Of a DNA stretch of 64,000 bases, positions 1 through 8,522 are shown piece by piece. The DNA is taken from NCBI GenBank assembly GCA_041908445.1, contig JAYRFK010000049.1, forward strand, positions 5,225 through 69,224, written 5' to 3'. How positions within the stretch are numbered: the stretch's first letter is position 1; every line of letters begins with the position of its first letter. The position numbers were made by a program, and so were the translations under genes. The notes under the pieces are model-generated. The model had not been told where the DNA came from and ran no database searches. It saw only the letters and a list, made by a program, of their open reading frames with translations. Source of the DNA: JAEUJM01 sp041908445. Its GTDB lineage: Bacteria; Actinomycetota; Acidimicrobiia; Acidimicrobiales; DATDAH01.

Positions 1-2190
1 GTCGGGCGCGGCCTCCCAGCGGTAGAGGCCCCGCAGGAGCCCCTCGGTGACCCCCTCGGGCGCCGGCGGCATCTCGTAGTTCTCGTTGTAGAGGGTCAGG
101 TAGTAGTAGACGTCCTCGTCCCGCCCGTACATGGCGGCGATGCCCTCGCGGATGATGGCGGCCATCTCGAAGGCGAACGCCGGGTCGTACGAGCGGCAGG
201 TGGGCACGGTGGAGGCCAGCAGGAGGCTGTGGCCGTCCTGGTGCTGGAGGCCCTCGCCGAGCAGGGTCGTGCGCCCGGCGGTGGCACCGAGCAGGAAGCC
301 ACGGGTGCGGGCGTCGGCGGCGGCCCAGAGCAGGTCGCCCACGCGCTGGAAGCCGAACATCGAGTAGAAGGTGAAGAAGGGCACCATGGGCACGCCCCGG
401 GTGGCGTAGCTCGTGCCGGCGGCGGTGAACGACGCGGCGCAGCCGGCCTCGGTGATGCCCTCCTCGAGGATCTGACCCGTCTGCGCCTCCGAGTAGGAGA
501 GCAGCAGCTGGGCGTCGACCGCCTCGTAGAGCTGGCCCTGCGACGCGTAGATGTTGAACTCGCGGAAGAGTGCGTCCATGCCGAACGTGCGCGCCTCGTC
601 GGGGATGATCGGCACGACCCGGGGGCCGAAGTGCTCGTCGCGCAGCAGGTTCCTCAGCAGGCGTGTGAAGGCCATGGTCGTCGACACCGCCTGGGCCCCG
701 GAGCCGGCGGCGAGCTCGTCGAAGGGGCCGTCGGCCGGCAGCGTGAGCGGGCGCTTGACCTCGGTGGTGCGGCGGGGGAGCGACCCGTCGAGCGCGGTCC
801 GCCGGGCCATGAGGTACTCGTGCTCGGGCGAGCCCACGGGGGGGCGGAAGTAGGGCGGGTCGGCGTCGTCGCGGAGCGTCTCCTCGGGGATCTCCGCCTC
901 GAGGTGCAGGCGCTCGCGCAGCTCGAGGAGCTGCTTGGTCGACATCTTCTTGATCTGGTGGGTGGCGTTGCGGCCCTCGACGTCGGGGCCGAGGGTCCAG
1001 CCCTTGACCGTCTTGGCCAGGATCACCGTGGGCGCCCCCCGCTGCTCGGTGGCCCAGCGGTAGGCGGCGTAGAGCTTGCGGTAGTCGTGGCCGCCGCGGG
1101 GGAGCAGGCGCAGCTCGTCGTCGCTCAGGTGCTCGACCAGCTTGCCGAGGCGGGGGTCGGGGCCGAAGAAGTGGCGGCGGATGTGGGCGCCGTCGGCCGT
1201 CGTGTAGCGCTGGAAGTCCCCGTCGACGGTCGAGTTCATCTTCTCGAGCAGGACGCCGTCGACGTCCTTCGCGAGCAGCTCGTCCCACTTGGAGCCCCAG
1301 ATCACCTTGATCACGTTCCAGCCGGCGCCCCGGAAGATGGCCTCGAGCTCCTGGATCACCTTGCCGTTGCCGCGGACCGGGCCGTCGAGGCGCTGGAGGT
1401 TGCAGTTCACGACCCACGTGAGGTTGTCGAGCTGCTCGCGGGCGGCGAGGGAGATCGAGCCGAGGGTCTCCGGCTCGTCGCACTCGCCGTCGCCGAGGAA
1501 GCACCAGACCCGGGACTGCGAGGTGTCGTCGATCTGGCGGTTCTGGAGGTAGCGGTTGAAGCGGGCGTGGTAGATCGAGTTGAGGGGGCCGAGCCCCATC
1601 GACACGGTCGGGAACTCCCAGAACTCGGGCATCAGCCGCGGGTGGGGGTAGCTCGACAGGCCGTCGCCCGCGATCTCGCGGCGGAAGTGGTCGAGCTGGT
1701 CCTCGGTGAGGCGGCCCTCGAGGAACGCCCGGGCGTAGGTGCCGGGGGCGGCGTGGCCCTGGATGTAGACGTGGTCGCCGGCGAGGCCGTCGTCCTTGCC
1801 CCGGAAGAAGTGGTTGTAGCCGACCTCGTAGAGCGCCGCGCTCGAGGCGAACGACGACAGGTGGCCGCCGATGCCGTCGTCGTGCTTGTTGGCCCGGACC
1901 ACCATGACCGCCGCGTTCCAGCGGATGAAGGCGCGGATGCGGCGCTCGATGTGCTCGTCGCCCGGGAACCACGGCTCCTCCGCCGCCGGGATGGTGTTGA
2001 CGTACGGCGTCGCCACAGCGGCGGGGACGCCGACCTGCAGCTCGCGGGCGCGCTCGAGCAGCTTGGCGATGAGGAACCGGGCGCGCGAGCGGTCGTGGGT
2101 GCCGACGACGGCGTCGAGCGAGTCCAGCCACTCCCGGGTCTCCTCCGGGTCGATGTCGGGCAGCTGGTGCACGAAGCCGTCGATGATCAT
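1..2190 (-). CDS. aceE: Pyruvate dehydrogenase E1 component, homodimeric type (3' end beyond window)
   Basis: Thiamine-diphosphate-dependent decarboxylase of the pyruvate dehydrogenase complex, making acetyl groups for lipoyl-E2 in the cytoplasm. The visible 730 residues read through without a stop. The ThDP motif is clear: GDGECDEPE near residue 232, followed about 30 residues later by NCNLQR. GHAAPGTYARAFLEGRL and the transketolase-like central part are typical of AceE. Family members are about 890-930 residues, so roughly the last 170 lie to the left of position 1. The ATG at 2190 gives the normal AceE N-terminus. It is divergent from rnhA with 59 bp between start codons. I see no TANNNT box at the usual leaderless distance. 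Confidence 0.96.
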   Translation of the reverse strand, partial: MIIDGFVHQLPDIDPEETREWLDSLDAVVGTHDRSRARFLIAKLLERARELQVGVPAAVATPYVNTIPAAEEPWFPGDEHIERRIRAFIRWNAAVMVVRANKHDDGIGGHLSSFASSAALYEVGYNHFFRGKDDGLAGDHVYIQGHAAPGTYARAFLEGRLTEDQLDHFRREIAGDGLSSYPHPRLMPEFWEFPTVSMGLGPLNSIYHARFNRYLQNRQIDDTSQSRVWCFLGDGECDEPETLGSISLAAREQLDNLTWVVNCNLQRLDGPVRGNGKVIQELEAIFRGAGWNVIKVIWGSKWDELLAKDVDGVLLEKMNSTVDGDFQRYTTADGAHIRRHFFGPDPRLGKLVEHLSDDELRLLPRGGHDYRKLYAAYRWATEQRGAPTVILAKTVKGWTLGPDVEGRNATHQIKKMSTKQLLELRERLHLEAEIPEETLRDDADPPYFRPPVGSPEHEYLMARRTALDGSLPRRTTEVKRPLTLPADGPFDELAAGSGAQAVSTTMAFTRLLRNLLRDEHFGPRVVPIIPDEARTFGMDALFREFNIYASQGQLYEAVDAQLLLSYSEAQTGQILEEGITEAGCAASFTAAGTSYATRGVPMVPFFTFYSMFGFQRVGDLLWAAADARTRGFLLGATAGRTTLLGEGLQHQDGHSLLLASTVPTCRSYDPAFAFEMAAIIREGIAAMYGRDEDVYYYLTLYNENYEMPPAPEGVTEGLLRGLYRWEAAPD

Positions 2191-2249
2191 GCCGCCATGC
2201 TCACGGGTGGATGTCCGGATCACAACCGGTCCCGTGCCACCATCGCTCC

Positions 2250-2711
2250 ATGGCCGACCTCACGCAGGTGTACACGGACGGTGCCTGCTCGGGGAACCCC
2301 GGTCCGGGCGGGTGGGCCTGGGCGGTGCCCGGCGGCCCCTTCGCCAGCGGTGCGGCGACCCACACCACCAACCAGCGCATGGAGATCCAGGCCGCGCTCG
2401 AGGCGCTGCGGGCCCTCGACGGCCGGGTCGAGGTGGTGAGCGACTCGACCTACGTCGTGCACTGCTTCCGCGACCGCTGGTACGAGGGCTGGCGGCGGCG
2501 GGGATGGACCAACAGCCAGAAGAAGCCGGTGGCCAACCGGGACCTGTGGGAGCCCCTCATCGACCTCTACCTCGCCCGGGGGGACGTCACGTTCCGGTGG
2601 GTCAAGGGCCACAGCGGCGACCCCATGAACGACCTGGTCGACGGGCTGGCGGTCGAGGCGTGCACCCGCCAGACGGGGCGGACGGGCGGCGTGCCCGACG
2701 AGCTCGACTGA
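2250..2711 (+). CDS. rnhA: Ribonuclease HI
   Basis: Cytoplasmic endonuclease that cuts the RNA strand of RNA-DNA hybrids. The 153-residue protein has the family's usual length and all active-site residues: D10 in VYTDGACSGNPGPGGW, E45 in NQRMEIQ, D65 in VVSDSTYV, H121 in WVKGHSGD and D131 in DLVDGLA. The ATG at 2250 is chosen because it puts YTDG at the standard position; an upstream in-frame ATG at 2211 would add 13 unrelated residues. A weak box (CACCAT) ends 6 nt upstream of the start, so the gene may be leaderless. Confidence 0.96.
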   Translation: MADLTQVYTDGACSGNPGPGGWAWAVPGGPFASGAATHTTNQRMEIQAALEALRALDGRVEVVSDSTYVVHCFRDRWYEGWRRRGWTNSQKKPVANRDLWEPLIDLYLARGDVTFRWVKGHSGDPMNDLVDGLAVEACTRQTGRTGGVPDELD

Positions 2712-2741
2712 GTCGGCGCCCTGCGGCTCAGGCCCTGCGGC

Positions 2742-3257
2742 TCAGGCGCTGAACAGGCCGGTGGTGCGGCTGTGGGGGCGGAGGCGCTGGCGGAGGGTCT
2801 CGTAGGCGGCGTTGGCCTCGATCATCTGCTGCTCGCCCTCGGCCCGGGTCCGGTCGTCGGCGCTGATGAGCCGGTCGGGGTGGAAGCGCTTGGCCAGGCG
2901 GCGGTGGGCGACGACGACGTCGTCCCAGGAGGCGCCGGGCTCGACGCCCAGGGTGCGGAAGGCGGCCTCCTCGGCGAAGACCTCGGCGAGGTTGCGGGCG
3001 TCCGAGGTCTCGGTGGCGTCGGTCGTGCCCTCACCGAACTCCCGGCCGATGGCGCCGTCGACATCCGCGGCGAACACGTCGGTGAAGTCCCAGGGGCCGG
3101 GGTCGGGGGTCGGCGCGGGTTCGGGCCGTGCCTCGGGGGCGAGCCCGGGGGCGCTCTGCACCCGCCCGTTCGCCCACCAGGCGTGCTCGTCCTGGCTCAG
3201 GTCGACGTTGTCGGCATCGGACTGCTCCGCCTTGCCCCACCGTCGAAACCTGGCCAC
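2742..3257 (-). CDS. J-domain (DnaJ-like) protein
   Basis: A 171-residue protein whose last 65 residues form a J domain: FRTLGVEPGASWDDVVVAHR, then KRFHPDR with the HPD tripeptide that stimulates DnaK ATPase, then a helix ending YETLRQRL. No Gly/Phe-rich, zinc-finger or C-terminal DnaJ domains follow, so it is a type III J protein whose N-terminal ~100 residues (acidic and Pro-rich) may define its client. The GTG at 3257 is preferred over the longer frame to 3374 because GGAGAG lies just upstream. The gene is convergent with rnhA. The client is unknown. Confidence 0.85.
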   Translation of the reverse strand: MARFRRWGKAEQSDADNVDLSQDEHAWWANGRVQSAPGLAPEARPEPAPTPDPGPWDFTDVFAADVDGAIGREFGEGTTDATETSDARNLAEVFAEEAAFRTLGVEPGASWDDVVVAHRRLAKRFHPDRLISADDRTRAEGEQQMIEANAAYETLRQRLRPHSRTTGLFSA

Positions 3258-3302
3258 GCCCTCTCCTTCGTCGCCCGGCGGGTGCCGGGCCTCGTCCGGC
3301 TG

Positions 3303-3333
3303 AGTAAACCACACAGAGTGGTGTTCAGACCAC
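3303..3333 (-). promoter_or_regulatory. Candidate promoter/operator of the J-domain gene
   Basis: A TTTACT box on the minus strand (3303-3308) lies about 45 nt upstream of the J-domain GTG. Alternating arms ACCAC (3308-3312), GTGGT (3318-3322) and ACCAC (3329-3333) can form two mutually exclusive short hairpins or serve as a repeated operator half-site. This is seen in the sequence; the regulatory role is inferred. Confidence 0.3.
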
Positions 3334-3408
3334 CCCGCGTGCGGGCATCGTGCTGCGTCCCGCTCGACCCCCACCCGATCGGCGGCGGGCCGCCGGCTGT
3401 GAGGCGAA

Positions 3409-3414
3409 TAGCGT
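3409..3414 (+). promoter_or_regulatory. -10-like box TAGCGT of the hyuA-like gene
   Basis: TAGCGT ends 7 nt before the ATG at 3422, the spacing expected for a leaderless transcript. The same TANNNT arrangement recurs before many genes in the window. Confidence 0.55.
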
Positions 3415-3421
3415 TCGGCCG

Positions 3422-5245
3422 ATGCGCATCGGGTCCGACGCCGGGGGCACCTTCACCGACCTGGTGACCGCCGACGGCCGTGCCACCAAGGTGCTCTCGA
3501 CGCCGGCGCACCCCGCCGACGCCGTGGCCGCCGGGATCGAGCAGCTCGGTGGGCCGCCCTCCGAACTGGCCCACGGGACGACGGTGGCCACCAACGCGCT
3601 GCTCGAGCGCCGGGGGGCCACCGTGGCGCTGGTCACGACCGAGGGCTTCGCCGACGTCGTCGAGATCGCCCGCCAGCACCGCCCGTCGCTCTACGACCCG
3701 TGGTCGGACCGGCCGGCGCCCCTCGTGGCGCGCGAGAACCGTCTGGAGGTGGGTGGCCGCCTCGACGCCACGGGCACCGAGGTCGCGCCGGTCGGTGCCG
3801 TGCCCCCGGTGCCCTCGGGCGTGGAGGCCGTGGCGGTGTGCCTGCTGCACGCCGACCTGGCGCCGGGGCACGAGCGGGTCGTGGCCGAGGCGTTGCGGGC
3901 CGCGGGCCACGACGTGAGCGTGTCGCACGAGGTCGCCCCCGAGTTCCGCGAGTACGAGCGCACCGTCACCACCGTGGTCAACGCCTACCTCCGACCGGTG
4001 TGCAGCCGGTACCTGCGCTCGCTGTCGGCGCTGGCGCCCGAGGTGGCGGTGATGACCTCGGCGGGTGGGCTCGTCCCGGTCGACGCCGCGGCAGCCACGC
4101 CGGCGCTGCTGCTGCTGTCGGGCCCCGCCGGCGGGGCCCGGGCCGCGGCGGCCGTCGCCCGCGCGAACGGGTTCGCGACCGCGCTCAGCTTCGACATGGG
4201 CGGCACCAGCACCGACGTGTGCCTGATCCTCGACGGGGCGCCGGCGCCCGCGGCCCAGCGTGAGGTCGCGGGCCTGCCCGTCCGCCTGCCGTCCCTCGAC
4301 CTCCACACCATCGGCGCCGGCGGTGGGTCGATCGCCCGGGTGGACGCCGGCGGCGCGCTGGTGGTCGGCCCGGAGAGCGCCGGGGCCGACCCCGGGCCCG
4401 CCTGCTACGGCCGGGGTGGGCGGCGGCCCACGGTGACCGACGCCAACCTCGTGGCCGGGCGCATCCCCGCCGACGCCTCCTTCCCCGGGCTCGGTCGACT
4501 GGACCTGGGTGCCGCCACCGCGGCGCTCGAGGCGCTCGGGATGGGATCCGCCCCGGCCGCCGCGGCGGGGGTGCTCGCGGTCGTCGACGCGGCCATGGAG
4601 CAGGCGCTGCGCACCGTGTCGGTCGCCCGGGGGGTGGACCCGCGGGAGGGCGCCCTCGTCGCGTTCGGCGGGGCGGGCCCGCTGCACGCCTGTGCGCTCG
4701 CCGACGCCCTGGGGATCGGGACGGTCCTCGTCCCCGCCCGGGCGGGCGTGCTCTCCGCGGTCGGGGTGCTCGCCAGCCCCCACCAGCACGACCTCGTGCG
4801 CTCGTGGCCGGACCCGTCCGAGCTCTCGGGCGTGGACGCCGCCCTGGGTGCACTGGCGGCCGACGCCGTCGCCGCCCTCGGCGGGGGGCCCGCCGAGGTC
4901 GAGGCCCGCGTCGACTGCCGGTACGCCGGCCAGAGCTACGAGCTGTCGGTGCCGTCGGTGGCGGCGTTCGCGGCCGAGCACGAGCGCCGCAACGGCTACG
5001 CCCGGCCGGGGGCGCCCGTCGAGGTGGTGGCCCTGCGGGCGTCGGCCCGGCGGCCGGCGCCGCTGGCGGTCGAGGACCTGCCCGAGCCCGACCGTCCCTC
5101 GGGCGTGGGCCCGGTCGCCCTGGTCGAGCCGGACACCACGGTCTGGCTGCCCGACGGCTGGCGGGCCGGGCGGGGCGAGGCGGGCGCGCTCCGACTCGTC
5201 CGCACGACCGGCGCCGCGGCGGCGGGCGGGGGAGGGCGGCCGTGA
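3422..5245 (+). CDS. Hydantoinase/5-oxoprolinase family protein, subunit A
   Basis: ATP-dependent amidohydrolase-type subunit of the HyuA/OplA/acetone carboxylase family. The 607 residues open with the nucleotide-binding DAGGTFTDLV (residues 5-14), followed by the Hydant_A_N domain and the actin-like Hydantoinase_A core with LSGPAGGARAA, FDMGGTSTDV and FGGAGPLHAC. Members couple ATP hydrolysis to opening cyclic amides such as hydantoins or 5-oxoproline; the substrate cannot be read from the sequence. The ATG at 3422 puts the first phosphate loop at the N-terminus. Its stop overlaps the next gene's GTG by 4 bp, so the two subunits are translationally coupled. Confidence 0.9.
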   Translation: MRIGSDAGGTFTDLVTADGRATKVLSTPAHPADAVAAGIEQLGGPPSELAHGTTVATNALLERRGATVALVTTEGFADVVEIARQHRPSLYDPWSDRPAPLVARENRLEVGGRLDATGTEVAPVGAVPPVPSGVEAVAVCLLHADLAPGHERVVAEALRAAGHDVSVSHEVAPEFREYERTVTTVVNAYLRPVCSRYLRSLSALAPEVAVMTSAGGLVPVDAAAATPALLLLSGPAGGARAAAAVARANGFATALSFDMGGTSTDVCLILDGAPAPAAQREVAGLPVRLPSLDLHTIGAGGGSIARVDAGGALVVGPESAGADPGPACYGRGGRRPTVTDANLVAGRIPADASFPGLGRLDLGAATAALEALGMGSAPAAAAGVLAVVDAAMEQALRTVSVARGVDPREGALVAFGGAGPLHACALADALGIGTVLVPARAGVLSAVGVLASPHQHDLVRSWPDPSELSGVDAALGALAADAVAALGGGPAEVEARVDCRYAGQSYELSVPSVAAFAAEHERRNGYARPGAPVEVVALRASARRPAPLAVEDLPEPDRPSGVGPVALVEPDTTVWLPDGWRAGRGEAGALRLVRTTGAAAAGGGGRP

Positions 5246-6825
5246 GCCTCGACCCGGCGTCGCTCCAGGTCCTGATCTCGCGCCTCACGGGTGTGGCCGA
5301 GGAGATGGGCGCGGTCCTGCGGCGGGCGGCGTTCAGCCCGAACATCAAGGAGCGGGCGGACTGCTCGGCGGCGCTGTTCACCGCCGGGGGCGAGCTGCTC
5401 GTCCAGGCCGAGCACATCCCCGTGCACCTCGGCTCGATGCCCGCCTCGGTGGCCGCTGCCATCGCCGCCTTCGGCGACACGCTGGCGCCGGGCCGCCAGG
5501 TGCTGCTCAACGACCCGTTCGCCGGGGGCACCCACCTCAACGACCTCACCCTGGTGGCGCCGGTGCACGCCGGCGGCCGGCTCGTGGGCTGGGTCGCCAA
5601 CCGCGCCCACCACGCCGACGTGGGCGGTGCCGCCCCGGGCTCGTTGCCCGCCGACGCCACCGAGGTGTTCCAGGAGGGCCTGCGCCTGCCGCCGGTCGTG
5701 CTCGACGACGGCATCCGGGCCGTCCTGCTCGCCAACTCCCGCACGCCCGAGGAGCGCGGCGGCGACCTCGCCGCGCAGGAGGGTGCCAACGTGGTCGGCG
5801 CCGCCGGCCTGGCCGCTCTCGCCGACGCGCCGCTGGCAGAGGTGCTCGACTACGGCGAGCGGCGGGTCCGGGCGGCGCTGGCGGCGCTGCCCGACGGCAC
5901 CTGGCGCTTCGAGGACGCCCTCGACTCGTTCGGCCCCGCCCCCGACCAGCAGCGGCCCACCCCGGTCGTGGTCACGCTCACCCTCGCCGGCGACGAGGTC
6001 ACCTTCGACTTCACCGGCAGCGGCCCGCAGCGCCCGGGCAACGTCAACGCGGTCGAGGCGGTCACCGTGTCGGCGGTGGGCTTCGCGCTGCGCTCGGCCA
6101 CCGACTCGTCCATCCCCGCGAACGGCGGCGCCCTGCGGCCCGTGCACGTGGTGGCGCCGGCGGGCACCGTCGTGGCGGCCCGGCCGCCGGCGGCGGTGGG
6201 CGCGGGCAACGTCGAGGTGAGCCAGCGGGTCGCCGACGTGTGCCTCGGGGCGCTGGCCCAGGCCGTGCCCGACCGGGTGGGTGCCGCCTCGCAGGGGACC
6301 ATGAACAACGTGCTGATCGGTGGCGCCGGCGGGCCCGACGGCGCCGGGGCATGGGTGTACTACGAGACCGTCGGCGGCGGTCAGGGCGGGCGACCGCCCG
6401 TCCCCGGCCCCACCGCGGCGCCCGGTGGGGTCCGCGGCCAGTCCGGCATCCACACCGGCATGACCAACACCATGAACACGCCGGTGGAGGCGCTGGAACG
6501 GGCCTACCCCCTGCGGGTGCTGCGCCAGCGCCTGCGGCGGGGGAGCGGCGGCGCCGGCTCGGCCCCGGGTGGCGACGGCATCGAGCGGGACCTCCAGGTG
6601 CTCGAGGACGCCACCGTGTCGCTGATCACCGAGCGGCGGGCCTCCCGGCCCTGGGGCCTCGCCGGCGGCGGGCCGGGGGCGGTAGGGGAGAACTGGCTGC
6701 TCCCCGGCGGCGACGAGTCCCGGGCCGAGCGCCTCCCTGACAAGTGCACGATCCGGCTGCAGGCCGGCGACGTCCTCCGGATGCGGACGCCGGGCGGCGG
6801 CGGCTGGAGGGCCCCGGCCCCGTAA
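5242..6825 (+). CDS. Hydantoinase B/oxoprolinase family protein, subunit B
   Basis: A 527-residue HyuB-type partner of the preceding subunit, the usual size for the family. Characteristic stretches are AAFSPNIKERADCSAALF near the N-terminus, HIPVHLGSMPASV, LNDPFAGGTHLNDLT, the Gly-rich PGNVNAVEAV and QSGIHTGMTNTMNTPVEALE. The start is a GTG at 5242 inside the GTGA overlap, with GGAGGG upstream. A and B together form the complex that hydrolyses or carboxylates the ring substrate. No transporter or racemase is adjacent to narrow down the substrate. Confidence 0.9.
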   Translation: MSLDPASLQVLISRLTGVAEEMGAVLRRAAFSPNIKERADCSAALFTAGGELLVQAEHIPVHLGSMPASVAAAIAAFGDTLAPGRQVLLNDPFAGGTHLNDLTLVAPVHAGGRLVGWVANRAHHADVGGAAPGSLPADATEVFQEGLRLPPVVLDDGIRAVLLANSRTPEERGGDLAAQEGANVVGAAGLAALADAPLAEVLDYGERRVRAALAALPDGTWRFEDALDSFGPAPDQQRPTPVVVTLTLAGDEVTFDFTGSGPQRPGNVNAVEAVTVSAVGFALRSATDSSIPANGGALRPVHVVAPAGTVVAARPPAAVGAGNVEVSQRVADVCLGALAQAVPDRVGAASQGTMNNVLIGGAGGPDGAGAWVYYETVGGGQGGRPPVPGPTAAPGGVRGQSGIHTGMTNTMNTPVEALERAYPLRVLRQRLRRGSGGAGSAPGGDGIERDLQVLEDATVSLITERRASRPWGLAGGGPGAVGENWLLPGGDESRAERLPDKCTIRLQAGDVLRMRTPGGGGWRAPAP

Positions 6826-6870
6826 AGCGACTCGGGCGCCGGGTCGCCAACGCCCGGTGCCACGGCTGCG

Positions 6871-6876
6871 TACGCT
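6871..6876 (+). promoter_or_regulatory. -10-like box TACGCT of the methyltransferase gene
   Basis: TACGCT lies 46 nt upstream of the GTG at 6923, leaving a leader that contains a GGGGC-CGA-GCCCC hairpin and an AGGGAG ribosome-binding site. This gene therefore appears to have a conventional leader, unlike many neighbours. Confidence 0.35.
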
Positions 6877-6922
6877 CGCCGGGGGCCGAGCCCCGAACCG
6901 TCCGACTGCAGGGAGCGGCGCC

Positions 6923-7669
6923 GTGGACATCCCCCGCATCTTCACGATCGCCGAGCGCGAGCACCGGATCCACAACCCGTTCACGGCCGAGAAGCTGGCG
7001 GTGCTCGGGGCGGCACTGCGGATGGCGCCGGGAACGCGAATGCTGGACCTCGGCAGCGGATCCGGCGAGATGCTCTGCTCGTGGGCACGCGACCACGGGA
7101 TCGTCGGCACGGGCGTCGACAAGAGCCAGACGTTCACCGAACAGGCGAGGAGGCGGGCCGAGGAGCTCGGCGTGGCCGATCGGGTCGAGTTCGTGCACGA
7201 CGACGCCGCCGGCCACGTCGCCGACGCCCCGGTGGGGGTGGCGGCCTGCGTCGGCGCCACCTGGATCGGCGGTGGCGTCGCCGGCACGGTCGCGCTGCTG
7301 GCACGGAGCCTGCTCCCCGGTGGGATCGTCCTCGTCGGTGAGCCGTACTGGCGTCGGGTGCCGCCCAGCGACGATGTCGCCAGAGGGTGCCTGGCGGGCT
7401 CGGTGTCCGACTTCCTCGAGCTGCCCGAGCTGCTCGCGTCCTTCCGTGCCCTGGGCTACGACCCCGTCGAGATGGTCCTGGCCGGCCAGGACGACTGGGA
7501 CCGCTACGAGGCGGCGAAGTGGCTCACGATGCGGCGCTGGCTCGACGCGAACCCCACGGACGAGCTCGCCGGCGACGTTCGGGCGCTGCTCGACTCGGAG
7601 CCCGAGCGCTACGCCCGCTACACCCGCGAGCACCTCGGTTGGGGCGTGTTCGCCCTGATGGCGAGGTGA
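6923..7669 (+). CDS. Class I SAM-dependent methyltransferase
   Basis: A 248-residue cytoplasmic methyltransferase. Motif I is MLDLGSGSGEML around residues 34-45, followed by GVDKSQTFTEQA and a VEFVHDDAA motif, giving a complete Rossmann-like class I fold. The GTG at 6923 is preceded by AGGGAG. The substrate is unknown. The second half (LLPGGIVLVGEPYW, then a small helical cap) resembles small-molecule methyltransferases. It stands alone between the hydantoinase pair and the reductase gene. Confidence 0.85.
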   Translation: MDIPRIFTIAEREHRIHNPFTAEKLAVLGAALRMAPGTRMLDLGSGSGEMLCSWARDHGIVGTGVDKSQTFTEQARRRAEELGVADRVEFVHDDAAGHVADAPVGVAACVGATWIGGGVAGTVALLARSLLPGGIVLVGEPYWRRVPPSDDVARGCLAGSVSDFLELPELLASFRALGYDPVEMVLAGQDDWDRYEAAKWLTMRRWLDANPTDELAGDVRALLDSEPERYARYTREHLGWGVFALMAR

Positions 7670-7742
7670 CGCACCCGAAGCCGATGAGTCCCGGGGGCGG
7701 CGGCCGTCGGATCCCGCAGCAGCCCCCGACCGAGGAGCGAAC

Positions 7743-8306
7743 GTGCGCAAGGTGACCTATTCGATGGGCGTGTCCCTCGACGGCTACATCACCGACCCCG
7801 AGGGCGGGTTCGGGTGGGGGGTGCCGGGGCCCGAGACGTTCCAGACGTCGCTGGACGAGATCCGCCGCGTCGGGGTGCACCTGATGGGGCGGCGCATCTA
7901 CGAGACGATGCTCTACTGGGAGGACGCCCCGGAGACCCAGGACCTCGGTGAGGCCGAGCTCGAGTGGGCGGGCCTGTGGAACCCGCTCCCCAAGGTGGTG
8001 TTCTCCACCACGTTGACCGAGGTGCAGGGCGCCGCCCGCCTCGCCGCGGGCGGCCCGGTCGAGGAGATCGAGCGCCTGCGGGCCGAGTCGGACGACGGTG
8101 ACATCGCCATCGCCGGTGCGAACCTCGCCGCCCAGGTGGCGGCCGCCGGCCTCATCGACGAGTACCTCGTGCGGGTCATGCCGGTGCTCCTCGGCGGCGG
8201 CACCCCGTTCTTCCCCCGGGACGAGCAGCGGGTGGACCTCGAGCTGGTCGACACCCGCACCCTCGACGAGCGGGTGCTCTACCTCCACTACCGCGCCGTC
8301 CGGTAG
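7743..8306 (+). CDS. Dihydrofolate reductase-like protein (RibD C-terminal domain family)
   Basis: A 187-residue stand-alone RibD_C/DHFR-fold NADPH-dependent reductase. The N-terminus (RKVTYSMGVSLDGYITDP), HLMGRRIYETM and the C-terminal LIDEYLVRVMPVLLGGGTPFF are typical of the YyaP/YwjB group of small reductases, which are widespread and mostly uncharacterised. GAGGAG sits 6 nt before the GTG at 7743. It is probably monocistronic, since a 9-bp hairpin follows at 8344-8368. Confidence 0.85.
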   Translation: MRKVTYSMGVSLDGYITDPEGGFGWGVPGPETFQTSLDEIRRVGVHLMGRRIYETMLYWEDAPETQDLGEAELEWAGLWNPLPKVVFSTTLTEVQGAARLAAGGPVEEIERLRAESDDGDIAIAGANLAAQVAAAGLIDEYLVRVMPVLLGGGTPFFPRDEQRVDLELVDTRTLDERVLYLHYRAVR

Positions 8307-8343
8307 CGCCCGGGGCCTCGCCGACGGCACGGTCTGACCCCGT

Positions 8344-8368
8344 CGGGACCGGCCGACCGCCGGTCCCG
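8344..8368 (+). terminator. Hairpin downstream of the reductase gene
   Basis: Perfect 9-bp stem CGGGACCGG/CCGGTCCCG with a 7-nt loop, 37 bp after the reductase stop. There is no T tract, as is common for candidate terminators in high-GC actinobacteria. Confidence 0.45.
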
Positions 8369-8449
8369 GCGCCCGTCCGTGCGGGCCACGGGGCGTCGCG
8401 GGCCGGCCGCCGGGCGTCCGGTGACGGGTGCGGCGGGGGCGGGGTCTGG

Positions 8450-8455
8450 CATGAT
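8450..8455 (+). promoter_or_regulatory. -10-like box CATGAT before the leader ORF
   Basis: CATGAT (a CANNNT variant) ends 7 nt before a GTG at 8463. Spacing fits the leaderless starts seen elsewhere in the window, but the first base deviates from TANNNT. Confidence 0.3.
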
Positions 8456-8462
8456 TTCGGCC

Positions 8463-8522
8463 GTGCCGGCGCCCCCCGCTCACCCCGAGGCGCCGCCGAC
8501 GCGGCAGGCCCTGGGCGCATGA
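8463..8522 (+). CDS. Possible 19-residue leader peptide
   Basis: A GTG at 8463 opens a 20-codon reading frame (MPAPPAHPEAPPTRQALGA) whose TGA overlaps the ATG of the lipoprotein gene as ATGA. It is Pro/Ala-rich with no membrane or signal character. Its position directly after a -10-like box and its stop-start coupling suggest a leaderless leader ORF that delivers ribosomes to the lipoprotein start, which has no good ribosome-binding site. Chance is possible in DNA this GC-rich. Confidence 0.3.
   Translation: MPAPPAHPEAPPTRQALGA

Noticed and set aside
229..2439. 736-codon open frame on the + strand opposite aceE
   Set aside because: Repetitive Val/Ala/Gly/Glu/Arg composition typical of antisense frames in GC-rich DNA; aceE on the other strand has complete family motifs.
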